A DNA stretch of 64,000 bases from Nilaparvata lugens (GCF_014356525.2 NC_052506.1:11827283-11891282); one strand, 5' to 3'; shown: positions 43,828-55,966, numbered from the stretch's first letter. The notes: generated by a model not told the origin, from the letters alone. A program made the numbers and translations.

Positions 43828-44781
43828 AACTAGTAGTTCTGTGAACAGTACACCTCGCGCAGTTATAAACCACAGTCTCCTCTAATACTGTCCGTCCATC
43901 AGAGTAAATTCTGTCCTGTCCTGTCATGTCGGCGAGATATCGGTGTATAAATGACTAATGGCTGTTTGTTTTATCCACAATGCTAATAATTTGATGTAAC
44001 AGTTATGCTACTATCATCAAAAGCTTACCGAGTTGAAAGCAGAGAAAAGTCGGGAGAAAATACTATGCTTCTTCAAGTTATCAATCGCCTCACTGCATAC
44101 AATTAATAGTCCACACAACAGCTGTGTTTTCAATAAATTACATTGAGATATTGAATTGCATGCGTCATTGCATGCAATTTATAATCCACTCGACAGCTGA
44201 TTTATGAAGAATAATTCTATAGTCTGATTTTTACTTTAATATGGGCGTATGAAGGAGGCTCCTTTTCCTTTTATATTATCCTTGAAATGCAAAATTTTCA
44301 AAAACCTTGTATATACGTCGACGCGCAATTTAAAAAGGAACATACCTGTTAAATTTCATGAAAATCTATTTACGCGCTTCGCCGTAAATGCGCAACATAT
44401 AAACATTTAAACACATAAAGAGAGCAAAACCGGCGACTTGAATCTTAAGCCGTGTCCACACTGAACAAATGTTCGACAAACATATTTGTTGAAAAAGTTG
44501 GGCAAATTTAATTATGTTTGACAAACAATGTTTGCCCGTGGCCAGTGCGGACGCGTCACCAAACAAAATATTTGTAAGTGGGTAGAACAGGATTTATGTT
44601 TTACAGCTTTCAACTCTGAAAATATTTGGAAAAACAGTAATTTTTTGTTCGGCAAACAATGATTGTCCAAACTTTTTAAAATGTTCGTCCCTGATCTAGT
44701 AACCAAACATGTTTGCCGAACATGTATGTCGTACATTTGTTCAGTGTGGACACGGCTTTAGACCCCACTTCGCTCGGTCAA
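43828..44781 (+). repeat. Dispersed repeat A, copy 2, interrupted by a MITE
   Basis: Matches 5408-5922 at the start ('ttctgtgaacagta', 'acctcgcgcagt') and in the right half ('attctatagtctgatttt', 'tatatacgtcgacgcgcaat', 'ccacttcgctcggtcaa'). The middle (about 43863-44200) is longer and unrelated to copy 1. The right end is split by the insertion at 44448-44757. Confidence 0.85.
44448..44757. mobile_element. MITE, 310 bp, TTA target duplication, inserted in repeat A
   Basis: The ends 'agccgtgtccacactgaaca' and 'tgttcagtgtggacacggct' are perfect 20-bp inverted repeats. TTA lies immediately outside both (44445-44447 and 44758-44760). Repeat A copy 1 reads 'cttgaatcttagacctcact' at the same place, with a single TTA, so it is the empty site. 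A 3-bp TWA duplication is typical of PIF/Harbinger elements. The frames on the minus strand at 44366-44736 lie across the MITE and are not genes. Confidence 0.95.
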
Positions 44782-45319
44782 CTACACATACTTAATTTGA
44801 GTTACTACCCAACATCTTAGGCTCGGGCCTTTCTTCAGCAAGTCTAAGCCAGCTGCTCAGTTGATCGATGTAAGTTGATATTATTTATTCAAAAAGAAAT
44901 TGGGGTTATAAAAAGTGCGTAGGCCATAATGAAGCGTATATCACATCCATTAGCGACTTGGAAATTTATAGAGAGCGAGAATTAGAATTCTCAGCAGGGA
45001 CTCGAAAGGTCCCCTACTCGTTCACAGCGGGCCATTATTGTGGATCGCCGTCATCATTGTCTTGGATAATATTCATTTTCGAACTTATGAGACCTCTTGA
45101 CATTTCACCCTTTTCAATTTGATACAGTATAGGTCTATTACCAAATACAATCGACAATTAAGGAAATTAAAATGATTTGATGAGTGATCATCGAGCATTT
45201 ACACCCCTGGAGAATTACTCGTTTTCTAGAGATTGTTACCGCGACAAATAGTATCAACTAATGCACCTAACTATATTAGCCCATATTCAATACAAGACTT
45301 TCTGAACTGATTATTGTAA
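44782..45319. other. No gene recognised
   Basis: No frame with a domain. 44990-45060 is slightly GC-richer. Confidence 0.4.
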
Positions 45320-45815
45320 ACTAGCTTACCCGGCGAACTTCGTACCGCCAAAAAGTCAATGTATCTCATGTCACACTTGACTTTATTTGGTGAATCATGA
45401 AATTTATCTGAAACATCATCATCACAACTTTCATTTACATCTCAATACGGACTTCCTATGTGCTTAAAACTACCAGTAAACAATTTTATCACAGAGTGAC
45501 GTGTTTATTACAGATGGTAAGTTTAGATGCTAAATAAATCACAACATGATCTTGAATCATGATCATATTCCCGTTCTACGTTAGCCGCTCGGCCGACAAT
45601 TTCGAAAACATAAGTCTGTAATATATAATTATTATTAGCCCCCCTATTAAAATTTCTGGTCAGAAACCATCCCCGATATTCACACAACATATTCCCAAAG
45701 TTTCATGCCGTTCAGTCAAGTAGTTTTCGAGTCTATAGGGTACAAACAAACAAACATACAAACTAACTAACACACAAACAGACATTCATTTTTATTCATT
45801 TTATATATATAGATA
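45320..45815 (+). repeat. Dispersed repeat K, copy 2
   Basis: The simplest copy: 'actagcttacccggcgaact' to a final 'attttatatatatagata'. It has single copies of 'acggacttcctatgtgctta', 'gccgctcggccgacaatttc' and 'gtagttttcgagtctatagg', then AAAC-rich repeats. It serves as the reference for the two rearranged copies. Confidence 0.9.
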
Positions 45816-47056
45816 ATTTTATTTTTATCTTGTCACTATTAATATTGTATAAATGCCATGATAAATAAAGAACTATTTGATTTGAAAAATATATATTTCC
45901 TGCTAAGTTAAAAAACTTGATAGGTTGTAGAATATCTGTATAAAAATTGAAGTTCCGTTGAATTGCGCCGTAGTAATTCACAGATAAATTTGAATCAGCA
46001 TAAATTATCAATGTTTTTCTCATCAATTCTCAGAATAATTATTGTAGTTACTCTTAATTTTATCAAATTTAATACTAAATATCATCTTATTTTCCTCAAA
46101 AATATGTGTTCCTTTTTGATGGAATTGCTTCTCTCTTAAAATTGCATTAAACACATCACAATGTTGTTTTGTGTAGTTACTAAACTTTCGATTACATTGG
46201 ATCAAGTTTAAATCAAGATTGTGCTCAAATTTTGACAATAATTGACAATCAATTAATTTTTCGTAAAGTTCGTTTTTTCATTGATTTGATCTTTTTGTGC
46301 TTTGCATTCACATCATCATAACTTTGTCCAATCATAGCCTAGTTCTATTTGTGAGTTGATATGGAGCAGTCGCTTTCTGATTCATTGATACGTATCTGAT
46401 TGAATACCTCAATAATAATATGCTATAAATACTTAACTAACACTAAAAATTAATGTGAATCAATTTCAATCTCATTCTCAATAATATATCAAATGTGAAA
46501 TAAAAGATTTCAAGATGAGAAAAAATTCAGATTCAAGTTCTGTTAGTTTCAAAATGTTAGTGTTCTACCTGTTGTATTTATTAAATTTCTGATTTACGTA
46601 TCACAAATATAAGTAGAGTTGAAAGAACTCCTTGATATGCTACAATTATTTTTCATCAAGGTCGGTCAAAGAACTTTGTCGATATATTTGGACAAGACTG
46701 ATTCATGTGTGAAAAAACGGATGTAACTATTATTTCGAGGTTTGTGCGAATTGCATGTAATTTGCACAGGCTGCGTGAATATGAAATTTATGTGTGGGAA
46801 AACATGTACTTCCTATATTGTTGTTGTAAGTGTAATTACAAAAAAACGGTCTTCAAATTCAAATTTCAATTGTTCTCTTGTTTAACTTGCACGCGAATTG
46901 TTTGTCTTCGAATCGCTTCCAAGCACACATAAATTAATTCGAGCATATTATAACTTTGTGAGCACCTGAGAGTTTCCATACTAATCTGCATAGTCTACGA
47001 TAGTAATCACAGTTCCATTGTTCGAGGTGAAGTTGTAAGTTTAATCAAGTTCGATT
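45816..47056. other. No gene recognised
   Basis: Very AT-rich, with short frames on both strands (45796-46238 minus, 46705-46932 plus) lacking domains. The plus frame has a Cys-rich patch (CCCKC) but nothing I can assign. Confidence 0.35.
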
Positions 47057-47745
47057 TCAGCTTTTTCGTATTCCACGTATAAAATACTATACCCCACTCT
47101 CCAGTGTCTCTTATTGATTCACCATTGTAATATACTGTTCTCAGTTTGCATTTCTATAAGACTCGGTCTTTACTTGTTATTCAAGTAGAATCGATCTACA
47201 AGATTTGAATATGAAGCCTATAAGTTACGGTCTTGAGCTATGTTGTTATCTTTATTGAATAAATTTGAATTTTCAAAAATCAATGTAGTTTCATGTAGCT
47301 TGTATCAAGAAATCCAAGCCGACATTTAAATTCACATTTTAAATCATTTGAAACATTGAATGGTTGTGTCTAATTCTAATTCAAATTCAGCTTTTTGTAT
47401 GCCACGTATAAAATACTCTACCCTGCCCTCCAGTGTCTCTTATTGAATCACCATTGTAATATAGTGTTCCTAGTTTGCAAGAACTCTATGTTTTCAAGTT
47501 CATGATTGATGCTCCTAAAGAACTAGATCAACCAACATTCTAAAATCTATCAATACTTTCCAATACTTTTTGTATTCCACGTATAAAATACTCTACCCTG
47601 CTCTCCAGTGTCTCTTATTAATTCACCATTGTAATATACTGTTCCTAGTTTGCAAGAAGTCTATGTTTTCAAGTTCATGATATGATGCTCCTAAAGAACT
47701 AGATCAACCAACATTTTAAAAAAAACTATCAATACTCTCCAAAAA
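47057..47745 (+). repeat. Three copies of an ~90-177-bp repeat containing TATAAAATAC
   Basis: Copies at 47059-47148, 47389-47565 and 47566-47745. All share 'ttccacgtataaaatact' (gccacg in copy 2), 'ctccagtgtctcttattga' and 'caccattgtaatata'. Copies 2 and 3 also share about 85 bp more ('ctatgttttcaagttcatga', 'aaagaactagatcaacca') and are adjacent. Copy 1 is 240 bp upstream and shorter. 47247-47265 resembles a LINE tail ('ttgaataaatttgaatttt'). Confidence 0.85.
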
Positions 47746-48696
47746 CATACTTTATTATCCTCCAGTCATTTTTTGTGCTTCAAGGATCATGTTCCATGTA
47801 AGAACTGTGAGATTTTCTTGATGACTTTAACAATTTCGCTCACAATACCAAATGTATGCTACCGTATTTACTTTGTTACTGTGCTAAAGTAGATAAGACG
47901 ATGGTAGAAATGTACTGCTGTGAAAGAAGTGATTTTTTGCACATTAATATCGATTCTGCTAGAGCCGCTACATTACGAGATAAACGTCACATAATGTATA
48001 TTCATCGGCGGTGGTTCGAGTCCATTTGTGCAAAAAGGAAATCTTTTTTGAAGTTGAGCAGCTCCGGGACGGGGAGCACAGGTGGACTTTTCCAGTAAGC
48101 CGGCGGGTTATTGCGGAAGGAATAGAAGAAAAAGCAAAGCCGGCCTGGCAAAAAGGATTTCATCCTGTGCAACCTCGGCCAGGATCAGGATATCAGTCAG
48201 TGATGGTGGGGGGGAGGGTGGTTGATGGCGGGGTGCTATCAGTCGAGTGGGTCGAGCTTAGATCTGCTCGGACAGAAGTAGCCGTCTTTACATCTCGGCG
48301 GCATTGGCAATGCCATTATTGTAGCCGCTATCTTGCCCACCAAACGGAAAAGAGAAGGATTCGCCCAGATATGATCCTGTGCCCAACAAAGGTCCGCCTG
48401 CAAAATATCTCCTCAATTCTTAGGACTGTTTCGGCCTCAACAGTCAGCCAGAAAGCCTTTTCGCCATTTAAACATTGCATTAAGTTTTCCTCCACATTGC
48501 TTACGCAGCTTTCACTAGTGCTGAACTGGAAATTATGTCGATCATCCCGAAAAAAATCATGACTTGGCGGGTATTTTGGTGGGAGCTATAATGTATTTTT
48601 CAAGGATTCGACAAATATACTCCTCAATGTCAGGAATCTAAAAGCGTTGGATTGGAAGATAGTAAACAATTCTAATTGTTTAATGAATTATTTTTT
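47746..48696. other. Unassigned GC-richer segment with 183-codon open frame (48011-48562)
   Basis: The plus frame 48011-48562 is the longest outside the retroelement relic and lies in a clearly GC-richer patch (48010-48480). The peptide has an Arg/Gly-rich middle and a 'CHYCSRYLAH' segment, whose Cys-x2-Cys could be chance. No domain is recognised. A second frame overlaps it at 47856-48098. 'ccagtaagcc' near 48091 could act as a splice donor. I leave it as an unconfirmed coding candidate. A non-coding regulatory island is as likely. Confidence 0.2.
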
Positions 48697-49390
48697 ACTA
48701 GCTTACCCGCCAAAAAGTCAATGTATCTCATGTCACACTTGACTTTATTTGGTGGATCATGAAATTTATCTCACAATCAACATTTTCATTTACATCTCAA
48801 TACGGACTTCCTATGTGCTTAAAACTACCAGTAAACAATTTTATCACAGAGTGACGACTTTATTACAGTTGGCAAGTTTAGATGCTAAATCATATTATCA
48901 AAACATGATCTTGAATCATGATGATCTTCCATGTCACATCCATGTATCTCATGTCACACTTGACTTTATTTGGTGAATCATGAGATTTATCTGACAATCA
49001 ATATTTTCATTTACATCTCAATACGGACTTCCTATGTGTTTAAAACTACCGGTTTAATACCAATAAACAATTTTATCACAGAGTCACGTATTTATTACAG
49101 CTGGTAAGTTTAGATGCTAAATCATATTATCACAACATGATCTTGAATCATGATGATCTTCCCGTTCTACGTTAGCCGCTCGGCCGACAATTTCGAAATC
49201 ATAGGTCTGTAAAATGGGTTAATATATAATTATTATTAGCCCCCCTATTAAAATTTCTGATCAGAAACCATCCCCAATATTCACACAACATATTCCCAAA
49301 GTTTCACGCCTTTCTGTCAAGTAGTTTTCGAGTCTATGAGGAACAAACAAACTAACACACAAACAGACATTCATTTTATTCATATAGATT
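48697..49390 (+). repeat. Dispersed repeat K, copy 3, with internal duplication
   Basis: It starts 'actagcttacccgcc', lacking 14 bases ('ggcgaacttcgtac') found in copy 2. The left ~210 bp, from 'atgtatctcatgtcacactt' to 'gaatcatgatgatcttcc', is present twice (48719-48930 and 48951-49161). Then the right half follows once and ends 'attcatatagatt'. A frame at 48749-48976 is inside the repeat and not a gene. Confidence 0.9.
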
Positions 49391-49492
49391 TGAAAATTAA
49401 TCATGATTAACTTTTCTCGGACATTTTATACATTTTCAATTAAAACACGTTTAAACACAAGCCTTATTCACGTCATTGTAATTCTAGTGTGT

Positions 49493-49881
49493 AAGCTATC
49501 CATGTTGATCTAAATAATCTAAGCTATCCATCTATCTATTGATCCAAGCTATCCATGTTGATCTTAATAATCTAAGCTATCCATCTATATATTGATCCAA
49601 GCTATCCATGTTGATCTAAATAATCTAAGCTATCCATCTATCTATTGATCCAAGCTATCCATGTTGATCTAAATATCTAAGCTATCTATCTATCTATTGA
49701 TCCAAGCTATCCATGTTGATCTAAATAATCCAAGCTATCCATCTATCTATTGATTCAAGCTATCCATGTTGATCTAAATAATCTAAGCTATCCATCTATC
49801 TATTGATTCAAGCTATCCATGTTGATCTAAATAATCTAAGCTATCCATCTATCTATTGATCCAAGTCTATCTATGTTGATA
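49493..49881. repeat. 53-bp minisatellite, about 7 units
   Basis: The unit is built from 'aagctatccatgttgatcta' + 'aataatct' + 'aagctatccatctatctatt' + 'gatcc'. Each unit itself contains two related halves beginning AAGCTATCCAT. Variants include single-base changes and small indels (for example a unit with 'aaatatct'). Confidence 0.95.
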
Positions 49882-50045
49882 CATATCCAAATGAATAAAG
49901 GACTTCCCGGTAGACTCACTTACCTTGATCCTCTAACCAGGGGATCTACAAATTAAAAGCTATGGAAGTAACTCCTTTCAATTACTTCTCAATTCTTTGC
50001 AAAATTGAAGAATGAAGAACTATCATAAAATCTCATATGAGATCT

Positions 50046-50310
50046 CATAGAGAAACAATAGCGTGAGTAGATATCTCATGGTATAGGACGTTTATGTCGC
50101 AACTTTTACTGTTATCTCAAGCTGATTACTGTCGATTTTTACCGTTTTGAGCGAGTAAGAGTGTATGAACGGCACAACATGAGAGACTACCAGTGTCATA
50201 AAGCTTCACGGAAAAGAACTACGTGGACTATCGGCTTGAGATAACAGTAAAAGTTTCGACATTAACGCCCTATACCATGGGATATCTACTCATGCTATTG
50301 TTTTTCTATG
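50046..50310 (+). mobile_element. CATAGAG MITE, copy 2
   Basis: The ends are 'catagagaaacaatagcgtg' and 'catgctattgtttttctatg', with inner arms 'gtcgcaacttttactgttat' and 'ataacagtaaaagtttcgac'. It is 265 bp in the same orientation as 63023-63297. No matching 7-bp flanks are visible (gagatct against tctatac), so the copy is older or has rearranged flanks. Confidence 0.9.
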
Positions 50311-50826
50311 TCTATACTTACTATACTTATTCATTTATCATTAGTAATTTTATCAGTTGATTTTGAATAATCAAGTGGTACTTAATCGTAAGTAAAGTGA
50401 AAAGCGCTTATTCCCATTGAGTGTGAACTTTTGACAGCATCGAATAAATTGAGAGAGTGTTCTTTTCTCTTGAGAACAATAAGCGAGGCAGCGAGTGCTA
50501 TGAGAGGCGAGGGATTTCTCGGTTACAAGAAGGGCGGGCCGCTGATGAGAGCCCCCTAAATACCCGCGAATTTATTCAACAATAAAATGTGAATCACCAC
50601 CTTCGCCAACGTCGCTTCGCAGCTCCTTTCTTTAGCACTGGTTAACGACTCGACCAACTTACCAATGATCAACATCCCTTCGCCAGCAATTCATCTCACA
50701 CTTCACCAACCCGCCATTTCAACCACTACAATTCATTGGCAATTTTCGGGGTGTCGATTGTTTGATTCTCCAGAAAAGTGTAATTTCTTCGACATCTAGA
50801 CTGCACTACTCAATCTCTGTGAGGCA
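50311..50826. other. No gene recognised; GC-richer patch about 50450-50720
   Basis: 'gaagggcgggccgctgatga' lies in the patch. No domain in any frame. Confidence 0.35.
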
Positions 50827-51068
50827 ATCATGATTTCTCGTATCCAATTCTGTAGTCACTTTTCTTGAGGCTACTGGAATTATTGAAACAAAATAAATAT
50901 TGTTTTGTAATAAAATGAAATGGTAATTCATAACTTTCTATATTAATATCATGATTTCTCGTATCTAATTCTGTAGTTACTTTTCTTTTTAGAGCTACTG
51001 AAATTATTGAAACAAAATAAATATTTGTTGTAATAAAATAAAAGGATACTTGATAACTTTAACTGTGT
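50827..51068. repeat. 121-bp tandem duplication
   Basis: Units 50827-50947 and 50948-51068 share 'atcatgatttctcgtatc', 'aattctgtagt' and 'attattgaaacaaaataaat'. Confidence 0.9.
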
Positions 51069-51275
51069 TCCACTAATTCTGTAGCTTTTTTTTGTTGCTC
51101 GAGCGTGGCATAATGATTAATTGTGAAAATGAGAGAGACTCAAAAGATGTCAAACATAGACACAGAGAAGTAAGGAGATGGATGTAAATTTATTTAATGT
51201 CATTGCAATTGAGACATAAACTCTAAATTTTCATCATCTATTTCACTCTCCATGACGAACTGCAAGTAATAATCT

Positions 51276-51489
51276 GTTTTGAAAGATTTCCGACGACACT
51301 ACAGTCTAATTTTTGAATATTAGTTATTAAAAAACTAGTATTCACATGTGGAGCGCATGTGGACACTCTTTCAGTGTTGAAAACACTTTCACTCTTTCAG
51401 TGTTAAAAATGGATTTGAAAATAATTATATATCAAGTAAATAATTTAATAAATAATTAGACTGTAGTGTCGTCGGAAATAGTTCAAAAC
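51276..51489. repeat. 214-bp inverted repeat
   Basis: The left arm 'gatttccgacgacactacag' plus 'tctaatt' pairs with the right arm 'aattagactgtagtgtcgtc' plus 'ggaaat'. 'gttttgaa' and 'ttcaaaac' close the outside. The loop contains 'cactctttcagtgtt' twice. It is a MITE-like foldback. Confidence 0.85.
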
Positions 51490-54010
51490 GGATCTGAATT
51501 TTCCTTTGAAGCCCTCCGCAATTTGTTTTTTAATTCATTAAAAGTGTTCACTCCACTTCCAATATGCTACTTTCACATTCAAACCTCAAGATTATTATAT
51601 TGAAAAAAAAATTTTTGTTTGTGTGTTATCTAGGAAATTTGATAAACCTCAATTTCAATGTGGTTGAGATTGATAACTATTTTATAATTAACTAAATATT
51701 GATTACTTCTTAGCAACAATATAGAATAATATGATTCAAATTTGGGGTTTATATCACCATAAAGTCCTCACAATACTTTAAAAAAATCAATATGGTCTTG
51801 TCTTTGTACTTTGCTACTAGTGGAACGTCTCTGTTATCATATTAAACATTATGTTATCTCATTCATAACGGTGACAAATGATGTTTTTATTTTTGCCCAT
51901 GATACATCCCCTTCTTAAATTTTCGAGTGTGAGAAAATGTAGCATATGCTGAGTCGCTGACTGACCTCGCTAGTCGTCGTAGGACCGTTGAATAAATCAG
52001 ACTATTTCTTTATTCAACAGAACAGTCACAAATATACTCCAGAGTAAGAGAAAGGGAAAGTTTGAGCAAGCTGCTGCTGTGCCGCGGCGGAAGGAAGTGC
52101 CGTGAATACCTTGGAGGCATACCCTCTCTCTCCACGAGATGAGCGTCCTGCCAACTTTGACCGTGTATTTTTTCGTCATCCGGGTAATTTTATTATCTTG
52201 AAGAATTGCGAAACTTTTTTAATGAAATTTCTCAGTCACTCAGGCTGCTCACTCACCTTCTTCTATCACTTCATAGAAACAATCAAAGTCTAATATCTTC
52301 TGGAAACTTCCCTTATCATTTTAAAAATGAGACACAATGCCCACCCACCATTATTTTAGTTGGATCTCTTGCTTTTGAATTGACCTAGGCTAGGTTTTCT
52401 GTTTTATTCCTGGTCTTAGTGATTTCTAATTTCGTGTAGAACTCCTTTCATCCCAAGAGAATGTAGGTGAATAAGCTGGATTATAGTATGTTTTCCATTT
52501 ATTATGTAATTCTTGATCCCGCAGCATCTGTTATGTAATTCCAAGATGCTTGGAAAATTATAACTAATCCGGTACTTGCTATTTTGTTATCCTAATTTAA
52601 TCATGCTCGTTATTTCTTTGTTTTTCTAATAAGGAAGTAAGCTCATGTTCTAAAGGGATGACACGGCATCACAAAGGTTCTAAATTGATGTCTTTTCAGA
52701 TGCATTCTCTCTTTTCTCGGTGAACGTCACTTTCTTTCAGTACCCACTTATGTCTGAATAAACTCGTTGGAATTTTCTTGCATCAAACAGAAGACTAAAA
52801 TAGGCCCAAACAGAGAAAGAGGAAGTTGCGAAGCTGTGTTGAAATGAGGATGAAGCAGCTCGGAGAAGAAAAAGAGAAGAGACGAAAGAAAATGATATAA
52901 TAATGAAATTCATGAAGTCTCGTTCATGGAACAGATGACAAAAGAGGGGAGGGGAGACTTAGCCATGGCCGGGATCCAAGCAAGCATTCCCCCCCCCTCG
53001 TCTCTCTCTGTCTACTGTCGTTCGTTTCTGTCGCTACTCACACAGACGTGATGGGAATTTCGCATGCAAATGGCCGACCAACATCGAAAAAGACCAAAGA
53101 AACGTGAAAGGAAAGAAGGGCGGACGGCTCTAGAATGGAACTCAATAAAATCTTTTGAGATCACAATCGTCCTCGTAAATGTGTCTTTATAGACACACTC
53201 CCTTTCTCTCAGTGGAAGGTCCCGGACCTTGTGAGAATTTAGTGTTGTAGGGCTTTGCGAGGCTCTCTGCTAAGGCCGGTCCTCTCCAAAAGGTAGTATA
53301 TTGCATCGCTATCCCGGAAATATGTGCAAGAAAAATCTGTTGAACCTCTGACTTGTTTGAACGACTCAGCAGCACAAATTGAACGCACTTCATTTCTCTT
53401 ATATGAGAAGCCGTTTGTATTCAAATTTGATTCATGTGATTCAATCTGTTTTGCCAGAAATGAAGCGTTTTATATTGTTTAGCATTGTGATTCGAAGAAT
53501 ACAAAACACTGTTCCAGAAAAAAATTAGGAGAAGTGACGAAGATAAAAATCCAGAGTAAAAAATGTGATAAAGTGAGCTGTATAGCTTGTAATAGCTTGA
53601 ATATGAATAAGAAATAATTGATTAATTTAAAAATCCGCCTTTGATTATTATCAATTTCATATCTGATATTTTGGGTATAAATGTTAGTTCAATAAATACA
53701 AATTAATTTCCAATAAATGGAATTATTGTTCAATGGATCGGAAACATCGACTCATAAGTCCCCTTATTCATCCTATTCACTAGCATACTATGTTATCCAT
53801 TGAATTGGATCATTTGGTCATCTACTTTATTCCTCTTTAAGGATCAAGCATGAAATAAAGTCAAGGTAGACAGTTCCATCCTATCGCTCATATGACGTTA
53901 TCTCTATCGTGAATATTGATGATGGTAATAATTGGAAATTTGACAGACTGTTTTATCCTTCGATAGAACTTACATACTTTTTTATTGATCCAAATATCAT
54001 AAATCAATAT
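51490..54010. other. No gene recognised; GC-richer patches about 52040-52150 and 52960-53060
   Basis: The longest stretch with no matched repeat (about 2.5 kb). Short opposing frames at 51997-52388 and 53187-53424 lack domains. 52850-53110 is purine-rich with 'aaagaggggaggggagact' and a C-run near 52990. A host exon could hide here but I cannot show one. Confidence 0.35.
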
Positions 54011-54385
54011 AGGGGCACCGAGCTTCGCTCGTTATTTTTATTTATTTATTTATTGATAAACAGAACACAATTATCTAAAATGATCGTGTTTATATTTCAC
54101 AGCTGGCTATATGTCATCTTATGAATTTCGGGGATGCAATATTTTGATTTTTCACATACTCACTCACTTTTTTACTATCCACAGCTAAAGATGAATTATC
54201 CTTTTAATGTCGTTCAGCGAGGTTTCCCAAGGATGAGACCTAGTGCAATCGAGTTTTTATATCATAAACCTACTATGTTACAAATTTGGTGAAAATTGTT
54301 AGAGCTGTTTTCGAGATCCGTTGAACATAAATAACCAGATATAAATATATGAAAATAAGGAAATTGCTCCCTTAATATAATAGGA
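54011..54385 (-). repeat. Dispersed repeat R, copy 2 (minus strand)
   Basis: The reverse complement starts 'tcctattatattaagggagc' and shares 'actcgattgcactaggtctc' and 'gacattaaaaggataatt' with 25321-25777. It ends 'gagcgaagctcggtgcccct'. An 'aataaataaataaataaaaa' run sits just before the end. Confidence 0.75.
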
Positions 54386-55966
54386 TGTTTTTCAATACAG
54401 TGCACCAAAAACATCTTCGGGGATATTAACTGTCATGTTGTGGATTTTGACCTTTCAAAAAAAAAACTGTCACTAGTCTTCTAGTATAAAGGGTCTATCG
54501 ATTGTAAAAAGAGTAGTAACTAGTTTTCATAATGTCATCTATGGTAGACAAGTCAGTGTTTTCATATCGTAGATTGATAAACTGAATAGAATGGGAAGAT
54601 GGGGATTTAGACACCGGTATTTTCGTTGGGTATTGGTGGTGTCAGCAAAGGGATGGAGCAGAGTTGAAGGTGCCCGCAATTATTTTTCCACTGAATGACA
54701 GACAGCTGTGTTGTTTGATGTCTTTTTAGTTGTTTTAAGAGCATGACGTATGGCAGGCAGGTGTAGTGGTGGTAGTCGAAATGCATTGAGTTCGCGATGA
54801 GGACCTCGTTTGGTTTGAGTTGGTGGGGGGGGTGGTGTTTAGGGGGGCTCTGTCCAGTGAGTCGAGTACTCCCATTTGTCAGACGCAGGCAGTCCAGTGT
54901 GGTCAAGCTGTTGGCGTTTTCATCTCTAGCCCTTGGCCTGAGTGTGCATGTCGTGCTGACGTTTTGATTAATTCATCTGGATTCCACCTTTAAAAAAACT
55001 CGACCGCATAATCACTTGTCAAACAGCTTCCTTCTATCCAGGTCCACGTCAACTGTGATCAAGGTGCTGTCGCCATACCAAACAATGCATTGCTACTGAT
55101 TGACGTGAAATTCGTTATCGTGATCTTGGCCAACCCGTCCAAGGTCAAACGGCTATCGATATCCCTTATCGATCAATATTTGGTTGTTGCATTTATAAAT
55201 CAATTTGTCAATTCTTTCTGTGTAGATGTTTGAGCGTTTTCCTCCAACCGTTGACATTGTAATCTCAAATTTTTGTCTCTTTTTGGTATAGTTTTCTATT
55301 CAGAACAGAATATGTTTTTTCCAACAGATGGTTGACAGAATTTTTGCTCCTCCTCATTAATAACTTGCCTTTGGCATTCATTTATTGGATAAAACTCTTC
55401 CTCTACTGTAGTAAAAAAGTATTTTAGATATTTTCAATTCCAAAACCACTGTATCAATACCAGGATATTACTTAACTATTCATGACTAATATATTTTTCT
55501 CATTCCAGGTGAGTTCCAGAATTCTAAAACGTAATTGGCATTCAAGAATGACGATACTACAGGTTCGTAGTCATTATTCTATAATTCCATTAACAATATT
55601 AACGATTTAGGTAGAAACGTATATTCTCCATCATTACAAAAATATTGATGAGTAGAAATGTATCTTTTTTTCCATGTCCAATTCAGAAAACTATTTCTCA
55701 TTGATCACTTTGAAGAATGTACAGGAATAGTATTTTCGATGACTATAATACCACCAATATTTCACTAGAAACTATTTCTAATTGATCACGTTGAATATGG
55801 AACAGGGATAGTGTTCTCGATAACTAGAATATACATGATATTTCAATAAAAACACAAATATTGAAATGAACTCTATTCTGTTCTTGAATAATACAACAAT
55901 TAATAGAATAATTATATTATACAATAACTATAACTTTGAATAAGAGAGTACCATAGTTATATAGTA
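54386..55966. other. No gene recognised; GC-richer patch about 54640-54960
   Basis: A 99-codon minus frame (54607-54906) is His/Pro/Leu-rich with no domain. 55690-55830 holds a diverged direct repeat ('aaactatttctcattgatca' against 'aaactatttctaattgatca'). Nothing else was matched. Confidence 0.35.

Noticed and set aside
44366..44736. Minus-strand frames of 66 and 74 codons
   Set aside because: They run through a MITE and its host repeat, so they are chance products of the inverted repeats.
48005..48030. A tRNA gene suggested by 'ggttcgagtcc'
   Set aside because: It matches a B-box, but there is no A-box or foldable cloverleaf upstream and the T-arm would need two wobble pairs.
49493..49881. 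CRISPR-like array
   Set aside because: The units are contiguous and contain no unique spacers. It is a 53-bp minisatellite in animal DNA.
50533..50560. Hammerhead ribozyme core 'ctgatgag'
   Set aside because: The required CGAAA downstream is absent ('cgcgaat' only), and no flanking stems form.
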